Assembly: GCA_004431415.1 (NCBI GenBank)
Contig: QPMI01000564.1
Span: 1 to 64,000, forward strand
Length of the DNA: 64,000 nucleotides
Direction of reading: 5' to 3'
Source: Cyanophora paradoxa
Lineage: Eukaryota; Glaucocystophyceae; Cyanophorales; Cyanophoraceae
Position numbers and translations under genes: made by a program. Numbering within the stretch: the stretch's first letter is position 1; every line of letters starts with the position of its first letter. The notes under the pieces are model-generated. The model saw nothing but the letters and a program-made list of their open reading frames with translations. It did not search any database and was not told where the DNA came from. Of this stretch, positions 21,931 to 31,800 are shown piece after piece.

Positions 21931-21958
21931 AGAATTTTTATATTTTATTATTGTAAAA
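21931..21958 (+). promoter_or_regulatory. Late-promoter-like motif before major capsid gene
   Basis: AATTTTTATATTTTATTATT followed by GTAA lies ~10-35 bp before the capsid ATG at 21967. Similar ATTTTTAT-N-TTA strings precede several structural genes in both elements (23411 before the ATPase, 55458, 59073), which suggests one class of structural-gene promoter. Confidence 0.5.
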
Positions 21959-21966
21959 GAGAAAAC

Positions 21967-23367
21967 ATGGACGTCACCACAACCCTCCAACGTCTTTCCC
22001 TCAAAGAGGCGCTAACCACCCCCGAAGACGCGAAGGCGTTCTTCCTCGATAACTCGCTTATGCTTGGTCTGGAATCGAAGACTAAACCCGTTCTCGTTAC
22101 TGTTAGCCCATCGACAACCTTCCCTAACAACGCTGCGCAACGAGTAAGTTTCAAACTTCCACGTTACAACTTTATCGGTAAGCTGGAACTCGCTTTCGAT
22201 CTAAGCGAAATTGCGGGTTTCATCGGTGATACCGATCTTGTTCGTAATGGTTATGTGCGCCCCGTCGGCGCTCTCGTAGAGCGTCTGGAAATCTCGTATG
22301 GCTCTTACCTTTTCACTGTGCCTTCTGATTTCCTCGCTCACTTCCCTCTGGTTTATTATTCGGAGGATCAGCTAGCGAAAAAGAAACGTTCGGCTGGTTT
22401 CCTACACGGCATCCCACAACACGGAACTAACCGACTTGGTGGGTCATTCTTTGTGGAAATCCCGGTGCCATGGTTAAATAGTTACCTACCCCTTGGCGCG
22501 CTCTCAGGTGAAATGGTAGTTACCGCATGGTTCCGTGACCCCGCTAAGGGTGGATTCATTGAGACTTCTTATGGTGGTCGCGCTCTTCCGGTTGTAGGTG
22601 GAACCGCTGCCGATCAAACCGCTAATGACGGTCTCGGAGACGCTACTTATGTAACCCTTGCTAATGTCGGTCAAAACATCACAACTGGAACCATTACCGG
22701 TCTGTCCATTCCATCATCTGCACCTGTGGATACTATTATGATCACCAACCCACGCCTTTACATGCATGCTGTCAATGTTTCCGATGAGCTGTTCGCTACG
22801 GTCATTGAGAAGGTTAAGACTACTGGTATTGCGATCCCGGCTATCGACATCGGCTACGTCGATGCTTTCGATGTTGCCGCCAACGGCAACAACCAACCCA
22901 ACCGTATTAACATTAGCCAAATGTCGGGGCTTGCTTTCGCTCTTCTATTCTCGGTTCGTGACTACCTTAAAACCGGTCAGGATAACAGCGGCTCCCACAG
23001 TGTCCTTAAAACATATGCGGACTCGAAGGATATCACATACACTGTGGAGATTAACGGACAGCGTCTTTATTCCACGGAGCCTATCCCACTCCTCAAAGGT
23101 GCGGAACTCATCGCTGATGCATTCAAGTGTTCGAATATGGACAAGGAAGCTAACCGCTATGTCCTGTCCGGTCTTCCGTTCTGTCTGGACGGAGAGAAGG
23201 CGATTCGTAACATCGCCCAAAGTGGTTATGTCGATCTAACTAACTCCTCATCAAGTTTCCTTACCCTCTACGTCCCACAAAACATGCGCCTTACTGTTAA
23301 CGTGCGCGCTCTCATGCACACTATGTTAATTTGTGATCGCGACGGTCTCAGGCGAGTCAATCTCTAA
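21967..23367 (+). CDS. Major capsid protein (double jelly-roll type), 466 aa (element 1)
   Basis: 466-residue protein in the size range of double jelly-roll capsid proteins of Polinton-like viruses. It aligns along its length with the 482-residue protein at 56806: both start MDxTTxLxRLxLKxxLxTPED, share LPRYN (near residue 60), the YGSY motif in the first barrel, and the LPLGAL / VPIGAL turn before a strand with EMVVTAWF or EIAVEVYF. That turn resembles the LPLIAL element of large-virus capsid proteins. It forms the icosahedral shell. It sits between the minor capsid gene and the ATPase. The family call comes from these local motifs, the size and the conserved order. Confidence 0.8.
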   Translation: MDVTTTLQRLSLKEALTTPEDAKAFFLDNSLMLGLESKTKPVLVTVSPSTTFPNNAAQRVSFKLPRYNFIGKLELAFDLSEIAGFIGDTDLVRNGYVRPVGALVERLEISYGSYLFTVPSDFLAHFPLVYYSEDQLAKKKRSAGFLHGIPQHGTNRLGGSFFVEIPVPWLNSYLPLGALSGEMVVTAWFRDPAKGGFIETSYGGRALPVVGGTAADQTANDGLGDATYVTLANVGQNITTGTITGLSIPSSAPVDTIMITNPRLYMHAVNVSDELFATVIEKVKTTGIAIPAIDIGYVDAFDVAANGNNQPNRINISQMSGLAFALLFSVRDYLKTGQDNSGSHSVLKTYADSKDITYTVEINGQRLYSTEPIPLLKGAELIADAFKCSNMDKEANRYVLSGLPFCLDGEKAIRNIAQSGYVDLTNSSSSFLTLYVPQNMRLTVNVRALMHTMLICDRDGLRRVNL

Positions 23368-23449
23368 TAAAGAATGTATGTGTTTGTTACCATTATTTAG
23401 TCATATTTCGTTATTTTTATCTGTCTTTATTCAGAAGATCTACAACACC

Positions 23450-24232
23450 ATGGATGATGTCCCCGAATTTAACGCTGGCGAAATGATAAAACCACCTTTT
23501 CGCGTCCTTGCAATCGGAAAATCGGCTACGGGTAAGTCGGAAGCGGTAAAGTATTGGTTAAAACAGTTACACGATCAAAAAAAGTTAGATGTCGTTTTAG
23601 TTGTAAGTGGAACCGCATTTAATCATTTCTGGAATAATGTAGCTACTATACAGCTCGGTAAATGGGATGCGCCTTACATCGCTAAACTTCTCGATGAAAG
23701 ACAAGAGAAAATAGAGAAAGGAGAACCTGTTAACCAATTGTGTGTAGTTCTCGATGATCTTTTAGATAATGAGTTAGTCGACCTAACCCGTGATAAAATT
23801 ATAGGCTCTCTTTACAGTTGGGGGAGGCATTCCCAAATTTCGATAATTTGCATAACTCAGAAACTGCGTAAGGTTTCTTCCACTATTCGCGTTAATTCGG
23901 ATTATGCAATGTTTCTTAGCGCCGCCAATCGCAAAGAACTCGAAGCGATTGAAGAAGAATACAATATAATGCGGGATAAAGACGCTTTTTATAAGATGTT
24001 TGAGGAATACGTGCATTCCTATCAGTTTCTCATTTGGTCATCCGCTGATTATTCGGTAAAGTATTATGTAGATAAAGCGGATCTCGTTAAAAACTTTGGA
24101 TTTCCGCGGTTCCATCGCAAACCTAAAAAGAAAGAAGATGAATTAAAACCACCTGAGAAGGAGGAAGCGCCAAAAGAAATTAAAAGCGCTATTCATACGA
24201 ATAAATTGATGCGATATAAGAGAGGACTTTAA
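23450..24232 (+). CDS. A32-like genome packaging ATPase, 260 aa (element 1)
   Basis: The ATG at 23450 (protein start MDDVPEFNAG) is chosen over an upstream in-frame ATG at 23333 because the latter overlaps the capsid gene and adds an unrelated hydrophobic leader. Walker A GKSATGKS at residues 23-30, Walker B LCVVLDD at 97-103, then ITQKLRK and the sensor-like IRVNSDYAMFL. This is the layout of FtsK/HerA-superfamily packaging ATPases (poxvirus A32 type) that drive DNA into preformed capsids. The C-terminus is Lys/Glu-rich. It is orthologous to 59108-60031 and lies in the same place after the capsid gene. Confidence 0.85.
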   Translation: MDDVPEFNAGEMIKPPFRVLAIGKSATGKSEAVKYWLKQLHDQKKLDVVLVVSGTAFNHFWNNVATIQLGKWDAPYIAKLLDERQEKIEKGEPVNQLCVVLDDLLDNELVDLTRDKIIGSLYSWGRHSQISIICITQKLRKVSSTIRVNSDYAMFLSAANRKELEAIEEEYNIMRDKDAFYKMFEEYVHSYQFLIWSSADYSVKYYVDKADLVKNFGFPRFHRKPKKKEDELKPPEKEEAPKEIKSAIHTNKLMRYKRGL

Positions 24233-24260
24233 AAATATCTTCCATATAATTAAAGATACA

Positions 24261-24992
24261 ATGCCGCCAAAACGTAAAGTAGGTGTCCCCGCTGGGGCTA
24301 TTTCATATTCTGGTGGTGAAAGTTACGGATCACTTAATACTACACCTATGAAATTCGACGGAGTTAATCAAGTGAAACCATCGCAACCCGAAGAAGATCC
24401 CTTAAACGCCGCTTATGAAGAATCGCCGGCGGACAAAGCGCCGCAAGCATCGACAAGTGAAACACTCAATGTATCACCGGATGCATCGAAGATGAAGGCG
24501 GTCGGTGAGGGTGCGCGTCGTATTATCGGTGCTGCTGATGATCGCGGTCTTGGTCTACAAGATCTTGCACTTGCTCGTAAAGGTCAAGGTGTTTCGAAAG
24601 AATCGGACAAGGTTATACAATCGATGGCGGGAGAAGTAACTTATAAAGTCGCTCCGACTCAAAACGTCCACCGAATGCCAAAGGCTGAATGGGACACAAT
24701 GACCGCTAAACTACGTGATCTCGAAGCTAAGTCAAGTGCATTAGAACAGTATGTTATGGAGAAGAAAGAACGCGCTAAATTAAAGGAAATGCTGCGTAAA
24801 GAAGTTTATCGCATGGGAATTACGGGACTTCCTGATACTCAATTTATTCGGAAGAAAGAGGCACAAATAGATGATCAAGCGGTAGATGAAATGAATACCA
24901 AAAAGAAGGGAACCATAGAGCCTGGCGCTACCAAAGCGGAAGTAGAGAAAGCCGTAGCACCAACAGTATACAAGCGGAGAGTTTGGCTTTAA
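24261..24992 (+). CDS. Coiled-coil structural-type protein, 243 aa (element 1)
   Basis: Starts MPPKRKV and is largely hydrophilic and low in aromatic residues. A central Lys/Glu-rich helix (KLRDLEAKSSALEQYVMEKK, then EVYRMGITGL) predicts a coiled coil at roughly residues 150-185. The element 2 protein at 60055 starts MPPKNSRK and has the same helix arrangement (LEARLATYDTTVRAFDDF), the same position after the ATPase and a similar length, so the two are orthologues. A virion-internal or DNA-binding role is possible from the basic N-terminus but not shown. Confidence 0.65.
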   Translation: MPPKRKVGVPAGAISYSGGESYGSLNTTPMKFDGVNQVKPSQPEEDPLNAAYEESPADKAPQASTSETLNVSPDASKMKAVGEGARRIIGAADDRGLGLQDLALARKGQGVSKESDKVIQSMAGEVTYKVAPTQNVHRMPKAEWDTMTAKLRDLEAKSSALEQYVMEKKERAKLKEMLRKEVYRMGITGLPDTQFIRKKEAQIDDQAVDEMNTKKKGTIEPGATKAEVEKAVAPTVYKRRVWL

Positions 24993-25019
24993 ATATATCT
25001 GATTAATAAAGGATTCTCG

Positions 25020-25268
25020 ATGGACTTTCTCCAAAAGATCATAGAGATGTTTAACCTGCACATTGTAAGCAATTGCCATAGCGGGTGCTGTGATACAACC
25101 GTAGAACTTGGTTTTTCAGATACCGAAGATAATGTAACGGAACGTAGAGAGTCCCGGAGACATTCGGTAGATTCCACACATTCAGAACCCGCTACAAATG
25201 GTCGCCGGTTTTCCGTAGATAATAGCGATGATTTACGAAGACAAGCGTTTGATCATCGCGGTAATTAA
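25020..25268 (+). CDS. Small conserved CCD-motif protein, 82 aa (element 1)
   Basis: Has an N-terminal helix (MDFLQKIIEMFNLHIVSNC) followed by HSGCCDTTVE and a Ser/Arg/Asp-rich tail. The element 2 protein at 60926 shares the frame: MNFITQCIEMFHLHFISHCK then SGCCDTTVEF. The invariant C-x(4)-CCDTTVE core in both argues for a functional, possibly metal- or disulfide-linked site; the tail is divergent and probably disordered. I do not recognise a named family. It lies between the coiled-coil gene and the micro-protein gene in both elements. Confidence 0.7.
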   Translation: MDFLQKIIEMFNLHIVSNCHSGCCDTTVELGFSDTEDNVTERRESRRHSVDSTHSEPATNGRRFSVDNSDDLRRQAFDHRGN

Positions 25269-25292
25269 AATATTTGTAATAAGTATCGGAAA

Positions 25293-25418
25293 ATGCTCGA
25301 AGAAGTCTATAATATTATTTTAGCGAAACGTCAGATTTACGCCGTTGCATCTGCGATAGAAAAACGTAGACAAGAGCTTGTCCGGTCACCAAAAAATGAC
25401 AACCCTAAAAGTATTTAA
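25293..25418 (+). CDS. Conserved micro-protein, 41 aa (element 1)
   Basis: A short ATG frame whose protein begins MLEEVYNIILAKRQIYA and ends PKNDNPKSI. It would be dismissed by length, but element 2 has a 42-residue counterpart at 61300 (MPDPDLYAILYRKRAQYALE onward) in exactly the same place between the CCD protein and the AT-hook gene. Pattern in common: acidic start, aromatic-Ala/Ile-Ile-Leu helix, K/R-R-Q/A-x-Y-A, then an EK-rich helix. Function unknown; it looks like a single amphipathic helix. Confidence 0.6.
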   Translation: MLEEVYNIILAKRQIYAVASAIEKRRQELVRSPKNDNPKSI

Positions 25419-25440
25419 AGAAACAGCGATAATACAAACT

Positions 25441-25469
25441 GATAAAATATTTTCTGTGCTGAAAGTAAG
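25441..25469 (+). promoter_or_regulatory. AAAATATTTTCT motif before AT-hook gene
   Basis: CTGATAAAATATTTTCTGTG, then CTGAAAGTAAG, directly before the ATG at 25471. The element 2 orthologue has CTGATAAAATATTTTCTCCG and CTTATAGTAAGG at 61449-61480, and its primase-helicase gene has GAAAAATATTTTCTCCGC at 61894 and following. This is the best-conserved promoter-like string in the window. Confidence 0.65.
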
Positions 25470-25470
25470 A

Positions 25471-25746
25471 ATGGCTGCTATCGCCGATGATGTTAGCGTT
25501 ATTGAATTCGAATTCGAAAGTGACAGCGATGAAATTGTTAACTCACCACCAAAGGTTAAACTTAATCCTAAGAGTGCCGATGGGTTAAATTATCGAATCC
25601 GTGAAGTGCTGAGACTGCGAAAGAAGTATGAGGAAGACCCCGAATACCGCGAATTCAAAAAAAAGCAATCTTTGGAGAACTATTACCGTCGCAAAGAATT
25701 GGAAGGTATCCATAGTGCAAAGCGTGGACGTCCTCGCAAATACTGA
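25471..25746 (+). CDS. AT-hook protein, 91 aa (element 1)
   Basis: The ATG at 25471 (MAAIADDVSV) is preferred to an earlier in-frame start at 25378 because the promoter-like motif ends one base before it and the orthologue starts at the matching place. After an acidic stretch, the conserved body is DGLNYRIREVLRLRKKYEED, then PEYREFKKKQSLENYYRRKE and the terminal KRGRPRKY. GRP flanked by basic residues is the AT-hook core that binds the minor groove of A/T-rich DNA. The element 2 version (61490) has the same body and the same KRGRPRKY end. Probably a small chromatin-like or regulatory DNA-binding protein of the virus. Confidence 0.75.
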   Translation: MAAIADDVSVIEFEFESDSDEIVNSPPKVKLNPKSADGLNYRIREVLRLRKKYEEDPEYREFKKKQSLENYYRRKELEGIHSAKRGRPRKY

Positions 25747-25887
25747 AATGCCGCTATTGCCGCTGAAACATCATTACTTATTTTTCGAGCGGCTTACCGA
25801 TCATATTCGGTAATCCCGTTACAGTTTCCCGATCGAGAAAAAAAAGTGTAGGGCATTTAAAGACAAGGCGCCAAAAAATGATTAACA

Positions 25888-25916
25888 AGAAAAATTTTTA
25901 TCTTTTGTTAAAGTAG
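25888..25916 (+). promoter_or_regulatory. Promoter-like motif before primase-helicase gene (element 1)
   Basis: AGAAAAATTTTTATCTTTTG followed by TTAAAGTAG, 12-40 bp before the ATG at 25928. It is a variant of the AAAATATTTTCT-N-GTAA pattern seen before other non-structural genes. Confidence 0.45.
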
Positions 25917-25927
25917 AACGCGCAACG

Positions 25928-28267
25928 ATGGACAGCAAAAGTAAAACCCTGCTTACGAAACTCGCTAATTGGCTCCGCTCTAACGATGAGCTGGCGAAAA
26001 ACCTTCTGATTCCCGTCGATCCTGTCGAAAAGCTTCCGGCTTTCGGTCATAAGGAGGATACATGGAATTGGAAGAGATACGAAGAAGCGGTTAAGTCAAA
26101 CAAGTATGTCGCGTGGGGTATCCTCGCTAAAAACATCCTCTGTGTCGATTTCGATCAGGAAGAAGACTTTAACAAGTTCGAAGAACTCTTTCCTGACGAT
26201 TTTACCGCCGCTATTCCAATCGAAAAGACTAAGAAGGGCTACCATGTGTTCTTTGCACGCCCTCCTAAGTTTGATGAGCTGAAACTATTCGACAAAGCCG
26301 GAGCTTTCAAAGGCTACGAAAAGATCGATTTTAAAACAATTTGCTCTACCGGAACCGCTGGCGTTATCAATGTTTGCCCCTCTCCCGGTAAAACATGGAT
26401 TCGCGAGCCATGGGCTACGGGATGTGAGCTTATCGAGCCATCGGAAGCTTTCCAAAATTGGATGATCGAAAACTATAAACACAATGTTGTTATTAACATC
26501 GACAAAGCAAAGATTACAGGCAATGAGTTCTTAACCACTCTTAATGAGAAACTTATTGAAATTGGCTTTGATTTCCCTTCTATCATCAGTCAAACCGAAA
26601 ATGGCTATAACTTTACTGCTCAGAACAAAGGCGGAATATGCCCCTGCTGCAATAATACACATGATAAGAACAATTGGTATGTGATGAAAGCACAGGGAAA
26701 CGATAAGGACAAATTCGTGGTTTCTAATTACAGTTCCCGATGCAAAAAACTATTTGTTAACATCGTAACGAAAACAGAACAATATGTTAAGCTTACTGGT
26801 CTTATTGATCTTGCGATTGGATCTAATGGCGCTCATTATGATGTCGCAAAAGTAGCTTATGAAGTCCTGAAAGATGATTACCGCTACTCAAATAAGACAT
26901 GGTTCGAATTTGACACTAACTATGGTATTTGGGAGACTGACGAAACCTCAAAGCGTATTTATCTTGCTATGAGCTGCAAGGTTTGCGCGGCATTCATGAA
27001 TCGTTCCTATGAGCTTGGATTTAAAGCCATGAGAGACGAAGAAAACCGCGAATCCTTAGATGAAAAAAGTAAACTCGCTCTCAGTATCGCAAAGAATCTT
27101 AAACAGACTGCTTACCGCACTTCCCTTATGACAGACTTAACCGTTATGTTTAGTTGTCCTACCTTTTTCGAAAGATTGGACACAGTGCCTAACATTATCG
27201 GTTTCACTAATGGTGTTTTCGATCTTAACACTATGACCTTCCGTAAGGGAAAACCCGATGATATGGTTAGCAAGACCGTAGGCTACGAATTCATCGCTGC
27301 TGACCGTCAGAAAATCGCTAAGATTCAGTCCATCTATGCTGATATCATCGAAGATCCCGATGAGCGTAACTATATAATCGGGGCGCTTGCTTTCGCTCTC
27401 ACAGGTCGGACTGATATCCAAAAATTCAATTTCTGGTCTGGAAAAGGTGCTAATGGTAAATCGCTACTGCAAGAAATGGCTAAGAAAACATTCGGCGATT
27501 ACTACGGCTCGATCAGTATGAGCTACTGGACAAAGCCTAAAAAGAATTCATCAGATGCTACGCCCGATCTTGCCGCAATTCTTGGGAAGCGAATCGTATT
27601 CAGTAACGAAGCGGAAGATGGCGATAAGTTGCAAATCAGTAAGATTAAGGAAATTACAGGTGGTAACGAAATGAAGGTTCGCGCTCTCTTTAAGGATCCC
27701 GTCGCCTTTATTCCAATGTGTCAAATCTTCCTATCCACCAATGATAACCTTTCTCTCAGCAAAGCTGACGAAGCTATATTACGTCGGCTCATCTATTGCA
27801 CATTCAAGAGTGTCTTTAAGCCGAATCCTAAGGAAGGTGAAAAGAAAGCCGATATTACCCTAATGCATCTTCTCAATGACGACAAGTATAAAATGGCTCA
27901 AATGTCTATATTCTTGGACATGTTTAGAACGCAAGACCTTGCCGACCTAATGCAAAATCCGCCCCAATCTATTATCGATTACGGATCAGAATATTTCGCT
28001 GAAAATGATAAGATCGGTGAATGGATCAGAAATACTTATGAAAAGACAGGAAACCGCGACGACTTTGTTTCAAGTGATTCTATCATGAAGAAGTATAGAC
28101 AAGTGGATGATAAGGCGGAACCGACAAGCATCGGTAAACGGATGCGCGAGATTTTTAATGTTAAGTCTGAGTCTAAGCGTGAAAGGGGCGCGGTTATTCG
28201 TGGATACTACGGTATTAAAGCCATAATTCACCATAACGAATTTGTGGATGATGATGTAGAAGCGTAA
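25928..28267 (+). CDS. Primase-superfamily 3 helicase fusion, 779 aa (element 1)
   Basis: N-terminal archaeo-eukaryotic (bifunctional primase/polymerase type) domain: CVDFDQ with D74 and D76, and KKGYHVFF with H106, fitting the DxD and histidine catalytic motifs. A possible zinc-binding CPCCNN segment follows near residue 238. Then a D5-type middle region and an SF3 helicase: Walker A GKGANGKS at 505-512, Walker B-like RIVFSNEAED and motif C-like QIFLSTND, ending with the ADEAILRRL arginine-finger region. It would unwind and prime the viral genome. It occupies the same slot as the primase-helicase at 61931 in element 2 but is a clearly different protein, so one of the elements has swapped this module. 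No frame break. Confidence 0.85.
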   Translation: MDSKSKTLLTKLANWLRSNDELAKNLLIPVDPVEKLPAFGHKEDTWNWKRYEEAVKSNKYVAWGILAKNILCVDFDQEEDFNKFEELFPDDFTAAIPIEKTKKGYHVFFARPPKFDELKLFDKAGAFKGYEKIDFKTICSTGTAGVINVCPSPGKTWIREPWATGCELIEPSEAFQNWMIENYKHNVVINIDKAKITGNEFLTTLNEKLIEIGFDFPSIISQTENGYNFTAQNKGGICPCCNNTHDKNNWYVMKAQGNDKDKFVVSNYSSRCKKLFVNIVTKTEQYVKLTGLIDLAIGSNGAHYDVAKVAYEVLKDDYRYSNKTWFEFDTNYGIWETDETSKRIYLAMSCKVCAAFMNRSYELGFKAMRDEENRESLDEKSKLALSIAKNLKQTAYRTSLMTDLTVMFSCPTFFERLDTVPNIIGFTNGVFDLNTMTFRKGKPDDMVSKTVGYEFIAADRQKIAKIQSIYADIIEDPDERNYIIGALAFALTGRTDIQKFNFWSGKGANGKSLLQEMAKKTFGDYYGSISMSYWTKPKKNSSDATPDLAAILGKRIVFSNEAEDGDKLQISKIKEITGGNEMKVRALFKDPVAFIPMCQIFLSTNDNLSLSKADEAILRRLIYCTFKSVFKPNPKEGEKKADITLMHLLNDDKYKMAQMSIFLDMFRTQDLADLMQNPPQSIIDYGSEYFAENDKIGEWIRNTYEKTGNRDDFVSSDSIMKKYRQVDDKAEPTSIGKRMREIFNVKSESKRERGAVIRGYYGIKAIIHHNEFVDDDVEA

Positions 28268-28370
28268 ATATAAATGAATTGAATGATTACTTTCTTACTA
28301 TTTTTTATAACCTTACTGTGTATGGTAAGAATTAACAATGTAACAGGTGGTTTTTTGGTTTTCAGTCTCA

Positions 28371-28462
28371 TGTAACAGGTGTAACAGGTCTATCCCAAAG
28401 TTCCGACCTCCGACCCCCCTCCTAGGGGAAAGTTTGGGATGAACCTGTTACACCTGTTACAC
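28371..28462 (-). repeat. Internal copy of the TGTAACAGG palindrome (inverted)
   Basis: Third copy of the ~91-bp imperfect palindrome of the left flank (16466-16556, 16698-16788), here in reverse orientation between the primase-helicase gene and the 28579 gene. Homology extends beyond the palindrome: the complement of ATACCATTCTCAGTAAGACC after it matches GGTTCTTACTGATAATGGTA at 16676 and following. It is the only sizeable non-coding gap in the element 1 core. Confidence 0.85.
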
Positions 28463-28578
28463 ATACCATTCTCAGTAAGACCCCTTATTAATATTATTTG
28501 TAGTGTTTTATTACTATAATCTGTAAAAATTGATCAAGATATTTAAGCATTTCTTTGTTTGACTATACGAAGTTATCA

Positions 28579-28842
28579 ATGGCTACCCGTAAGTTTGCGT
28601 TCGAAATGACCGATGAAGAATTAGACCAAAACATAAAACAAGAAATTACCATGGAAGCAACAGCGGAATATTTAAAAAGGGTATTCGGTTCTAATCCGTT
28701 ATTGGAAACAAAGAAACGCCGCACTCATGTTATTAAAGCGAATAACGTCCAACTTAACCTTATACTTCCTGAGGGCGTTAAAGTGCGCATTCGTGGAGTT
28801 ACCGTTTATGATCCTGAACGCGTTTCATTTCCGAAAAAATAA
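28579..28842 (+). CDS. Hypothetical protein, 87 aa (element 1)
   Basis: Starts at the ATG at 28579 (MATRKFAFEMTDEELDQ); the upstream in-frame start would be a TTG at 28555 with no support. Acidic N-terminus, central EATAEYLKRVFGSN helix and a basic, beta-like C-terminal half (KKRRTHVIKANN, VKVRIRGVTVYD). No named family recognised. It ends 18 bp before the DNA polymerase gene, so the two are probably expressed together. No counterpart is visible in the part of element 2 shown here. Confidence 0.6.
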   Translation: MATRKFAFEMTDEELDQNIKQEITMEATAEYLKRVFGSNPLLETKKRRTHVIKANNVQLNLILPEGVKVRIRGVTVYDPERVSFPKK

Positions 28843-28860
28843 TGTTCCTATAAAGCAAAG

Positions 28861-31800
28861 ATGCCCCGCCAAACTAATAGACTTATCAAAGAAAAGAAAA
28901 ATGAGATTCTCGGACTGTTAGGAACCCTTTTAGCCACCGGTGAAATCACAGAAGCGGAATATGATAGAGAAGCCGCCATTTTAGATCGGAAGCCGCGACT
29001 ACAACAACTTACCGATATCGCTAATGACCTCTACGATCGCATGCAAAGAATGGAAGACTTTATGGACGAAGGACAACGCTTAGGAGCGATTGAACCCGAA
29101 GTAGAAGATGGTGAGGCAATGAATCAGGCTTACTCGTGGCATTCTTACCGCGCAAGAAATCAAATAGTTGTGGATACTATCGATTATTTGGAACGCATCG
29201 CTACTAACCTTCCACAGCGAATTAGAACGAAGTTAGAACAACTCAGAGCCGTTAAAGTCCGTCTTACATTCGTTTGTCGGTTCGTTAAAGTAAGTAATGA
29301 ACGCATTTTTATTACTAAATACATTTACAGTGACTACTTTGTTATCACGCGATCCCGTAATATAAATACGGAATTGCGTAAAGCTCTACAAGAAATGCAA
29401 GAGCAAATGAAACAAGTAGATAGTTACCGTTTGGATCGCTTAGAGATCCTTAGGGTAGTTATCATGTCTTACGCACCGGTAGGTGGTTGCTATTTCTCTA
29501 CTCCCGAATGGATCGCAAGAAAGAAAGCAACCGTTAATGTTAAGAATATCGATGGACAAGATTGTTTTAAATATGCTATTTTGGCTCATCTACACCGAAA
29601 GGACATTAACCGCCATAAAAGCTATGATCCCATTCAATATCGCCGTTGGCTTAATGAACTGAACTTTAATAATATCGAATTTCCGGTAGCATGTGATGCT
29701 GATGTTATCGATCGATTCGAAGAACAGAACCCGGACTTATCGGTTAATATCTACGGTGCCGATAACGAAAAGGAGTCATTCTATCCGTTACATATGTCGA
29801 GCAATTCACGTAGAAAGAATAAGATTAACCTTTTACTCATTGAAAATACGGAGGAGAATAGAGGACATTATGTAGCTATCGTGTCTCTAAGTCGCCTCCT
29901 TAAAACCACGTTCGATAAAGCATGTGATGGACGCATTTATTACTGTGAAACCTGTCTATCACGTTTCCGATCTCAGGCGAAATTAGACCTACACATAGAA
30001 GCTAATCGGTGCATCGATTGGAGGGAAAGTAAAGGAAAATGTCCGAAACCTGATACTTACATGGAATTCGGATTAAAACACCTAAGAAAGACTGTATGGC
30101 TTCCTGTGATTTGTTACGTTAAAATCGAAGATCATTCGGTATCTATCGGAGCAAATAAAAGTAAACGTGAAATTAAAGCTGTGTCACTGAGAGTGGTAAT
30201 AGGAGAAGAGGTGGTAGCTTTTCATTTTGAGGGAGCCGATCCTTTGGGTTCGCTGTTCGCAAAACTCATAGAAATAAGACCGCATGTAGTGCAAACTCTA
30301 TTTAGAAATATTCCCATGCATCCACTCACAGAAGATCAGAAGGCGGAATATAGAACCACAAAACATTGTTATATTTGCTTGCAACGATTCACAGCCGAAA
30401 ACGTTTCGGTTCGCGATCACTGTCACCAAACGGGCGATTATATCGGGAAAGCATGCCGAAACTGTAACCTCCATAGACGAATCTCTAAACAAACAAAAGT
30501 AGCTATCGTGGTGGATCAAATGGACGAATGCGGACATGGGATATTCCGAAAGATTGCCCAACAAGACGACACACAACGTGTGGAAATTCTAAGTAAAAAT
30601 TTCGATCAATACCTTTTGCTACAATGGGGCATGTGGAAATTCATCGATGCATCACATTTTATGGATTTCCAAAGTGCAAATGTCGATGATCTTATGTTTA
30701 AATTCGAAGAATTCCGTAAATTGGCGTTCTCGCAATATGGATTAGATCCATGTCATTACGTTAGCGCTCCGGGTCTATCATGGGACGCTATGTTAAAACA
30801 TACAAAGGCAAAGATTGCACTTATCGATGATGTAGAGAAATACGAATTTATTGAAAGAGCCATAAGGGGTGGATTTGCCACAATGCCCACACGATATGCA
30901 AAGGTAGAGAATCCCGATGATCATATAGTTTTATTAGACGCAAATAATCTTTATGGTTATGCACTCAGCCAACCTTTACCTATTGGTGACTATCGATGGG
31001 AAGAAACCACAGAGGCACTAAAAGAAGTAGAAGGACGAAACGCATTTATTGAGGTCGATTTAGAATATCCTATTTCCCTCGAAGATCATTATGATTTTCC
31101 ACTTATTGTGAATAAAGAAGTGATCACAACAGATATGTTAGGTGAATACCAACAAAACCTATTATATATGACAGGTGAAAAGTTAACCAAAGATCCACGA
31201 CTTACAGCAACATTTACACCAAAGACTAACTATGTCATCTCACAACCTCTACTTATCTATCTTGTTAAAAAGGGTGTAGTCATAAAGGCGATTCATAAGG
31301 TGATCTCATTCGCTACGTCCCCTTTCATGAAATCTTACATAGCTCTAAATACAAGACTACGACACGAATCAGGGAATAGATTCGAAAGCGACTTTTTTAA
31401 ACTCATGAATAATGCGATATATGGAAAATGCTTAGAATCTTGTAGGGGTCGCTCTTCTGTAAAGATCGCCAATAGTGAGAAACTATGTAAGAAATATGCC
31501 GCAAGTCCACTTATCAAAGCAACCAATGTATTAAACGAAAACGCCGTAGCGTTTGAAATGTATTCGAAACATGTAAACTTAGATAAACCCGTAGCTATTG
31601 GTGCTTTCGTTTTGGATTTCGCAAAGTTACATAATTATCAATTCTTTTATGAGGTGGTAAAAAAGAAATGGGAAATGGCTAAGCTACTTTTCCACGATAC
31701 CGATTCGTTCTGTCTATTTCTGAAAACTGATAATTTAAATGCGGACATGAAAGCCATCGGTGAACACCTCGATAGGAGTAATTATAATCGCGATCATCAT

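Noticed and set aside
23333-23449. Upstream extension of the element 1 ATPase
   Set aside because: Overlaps the capsid gene and adds an unrelated hydrophobic leader; the ATG at 23450 aligns with the element 2 protein.
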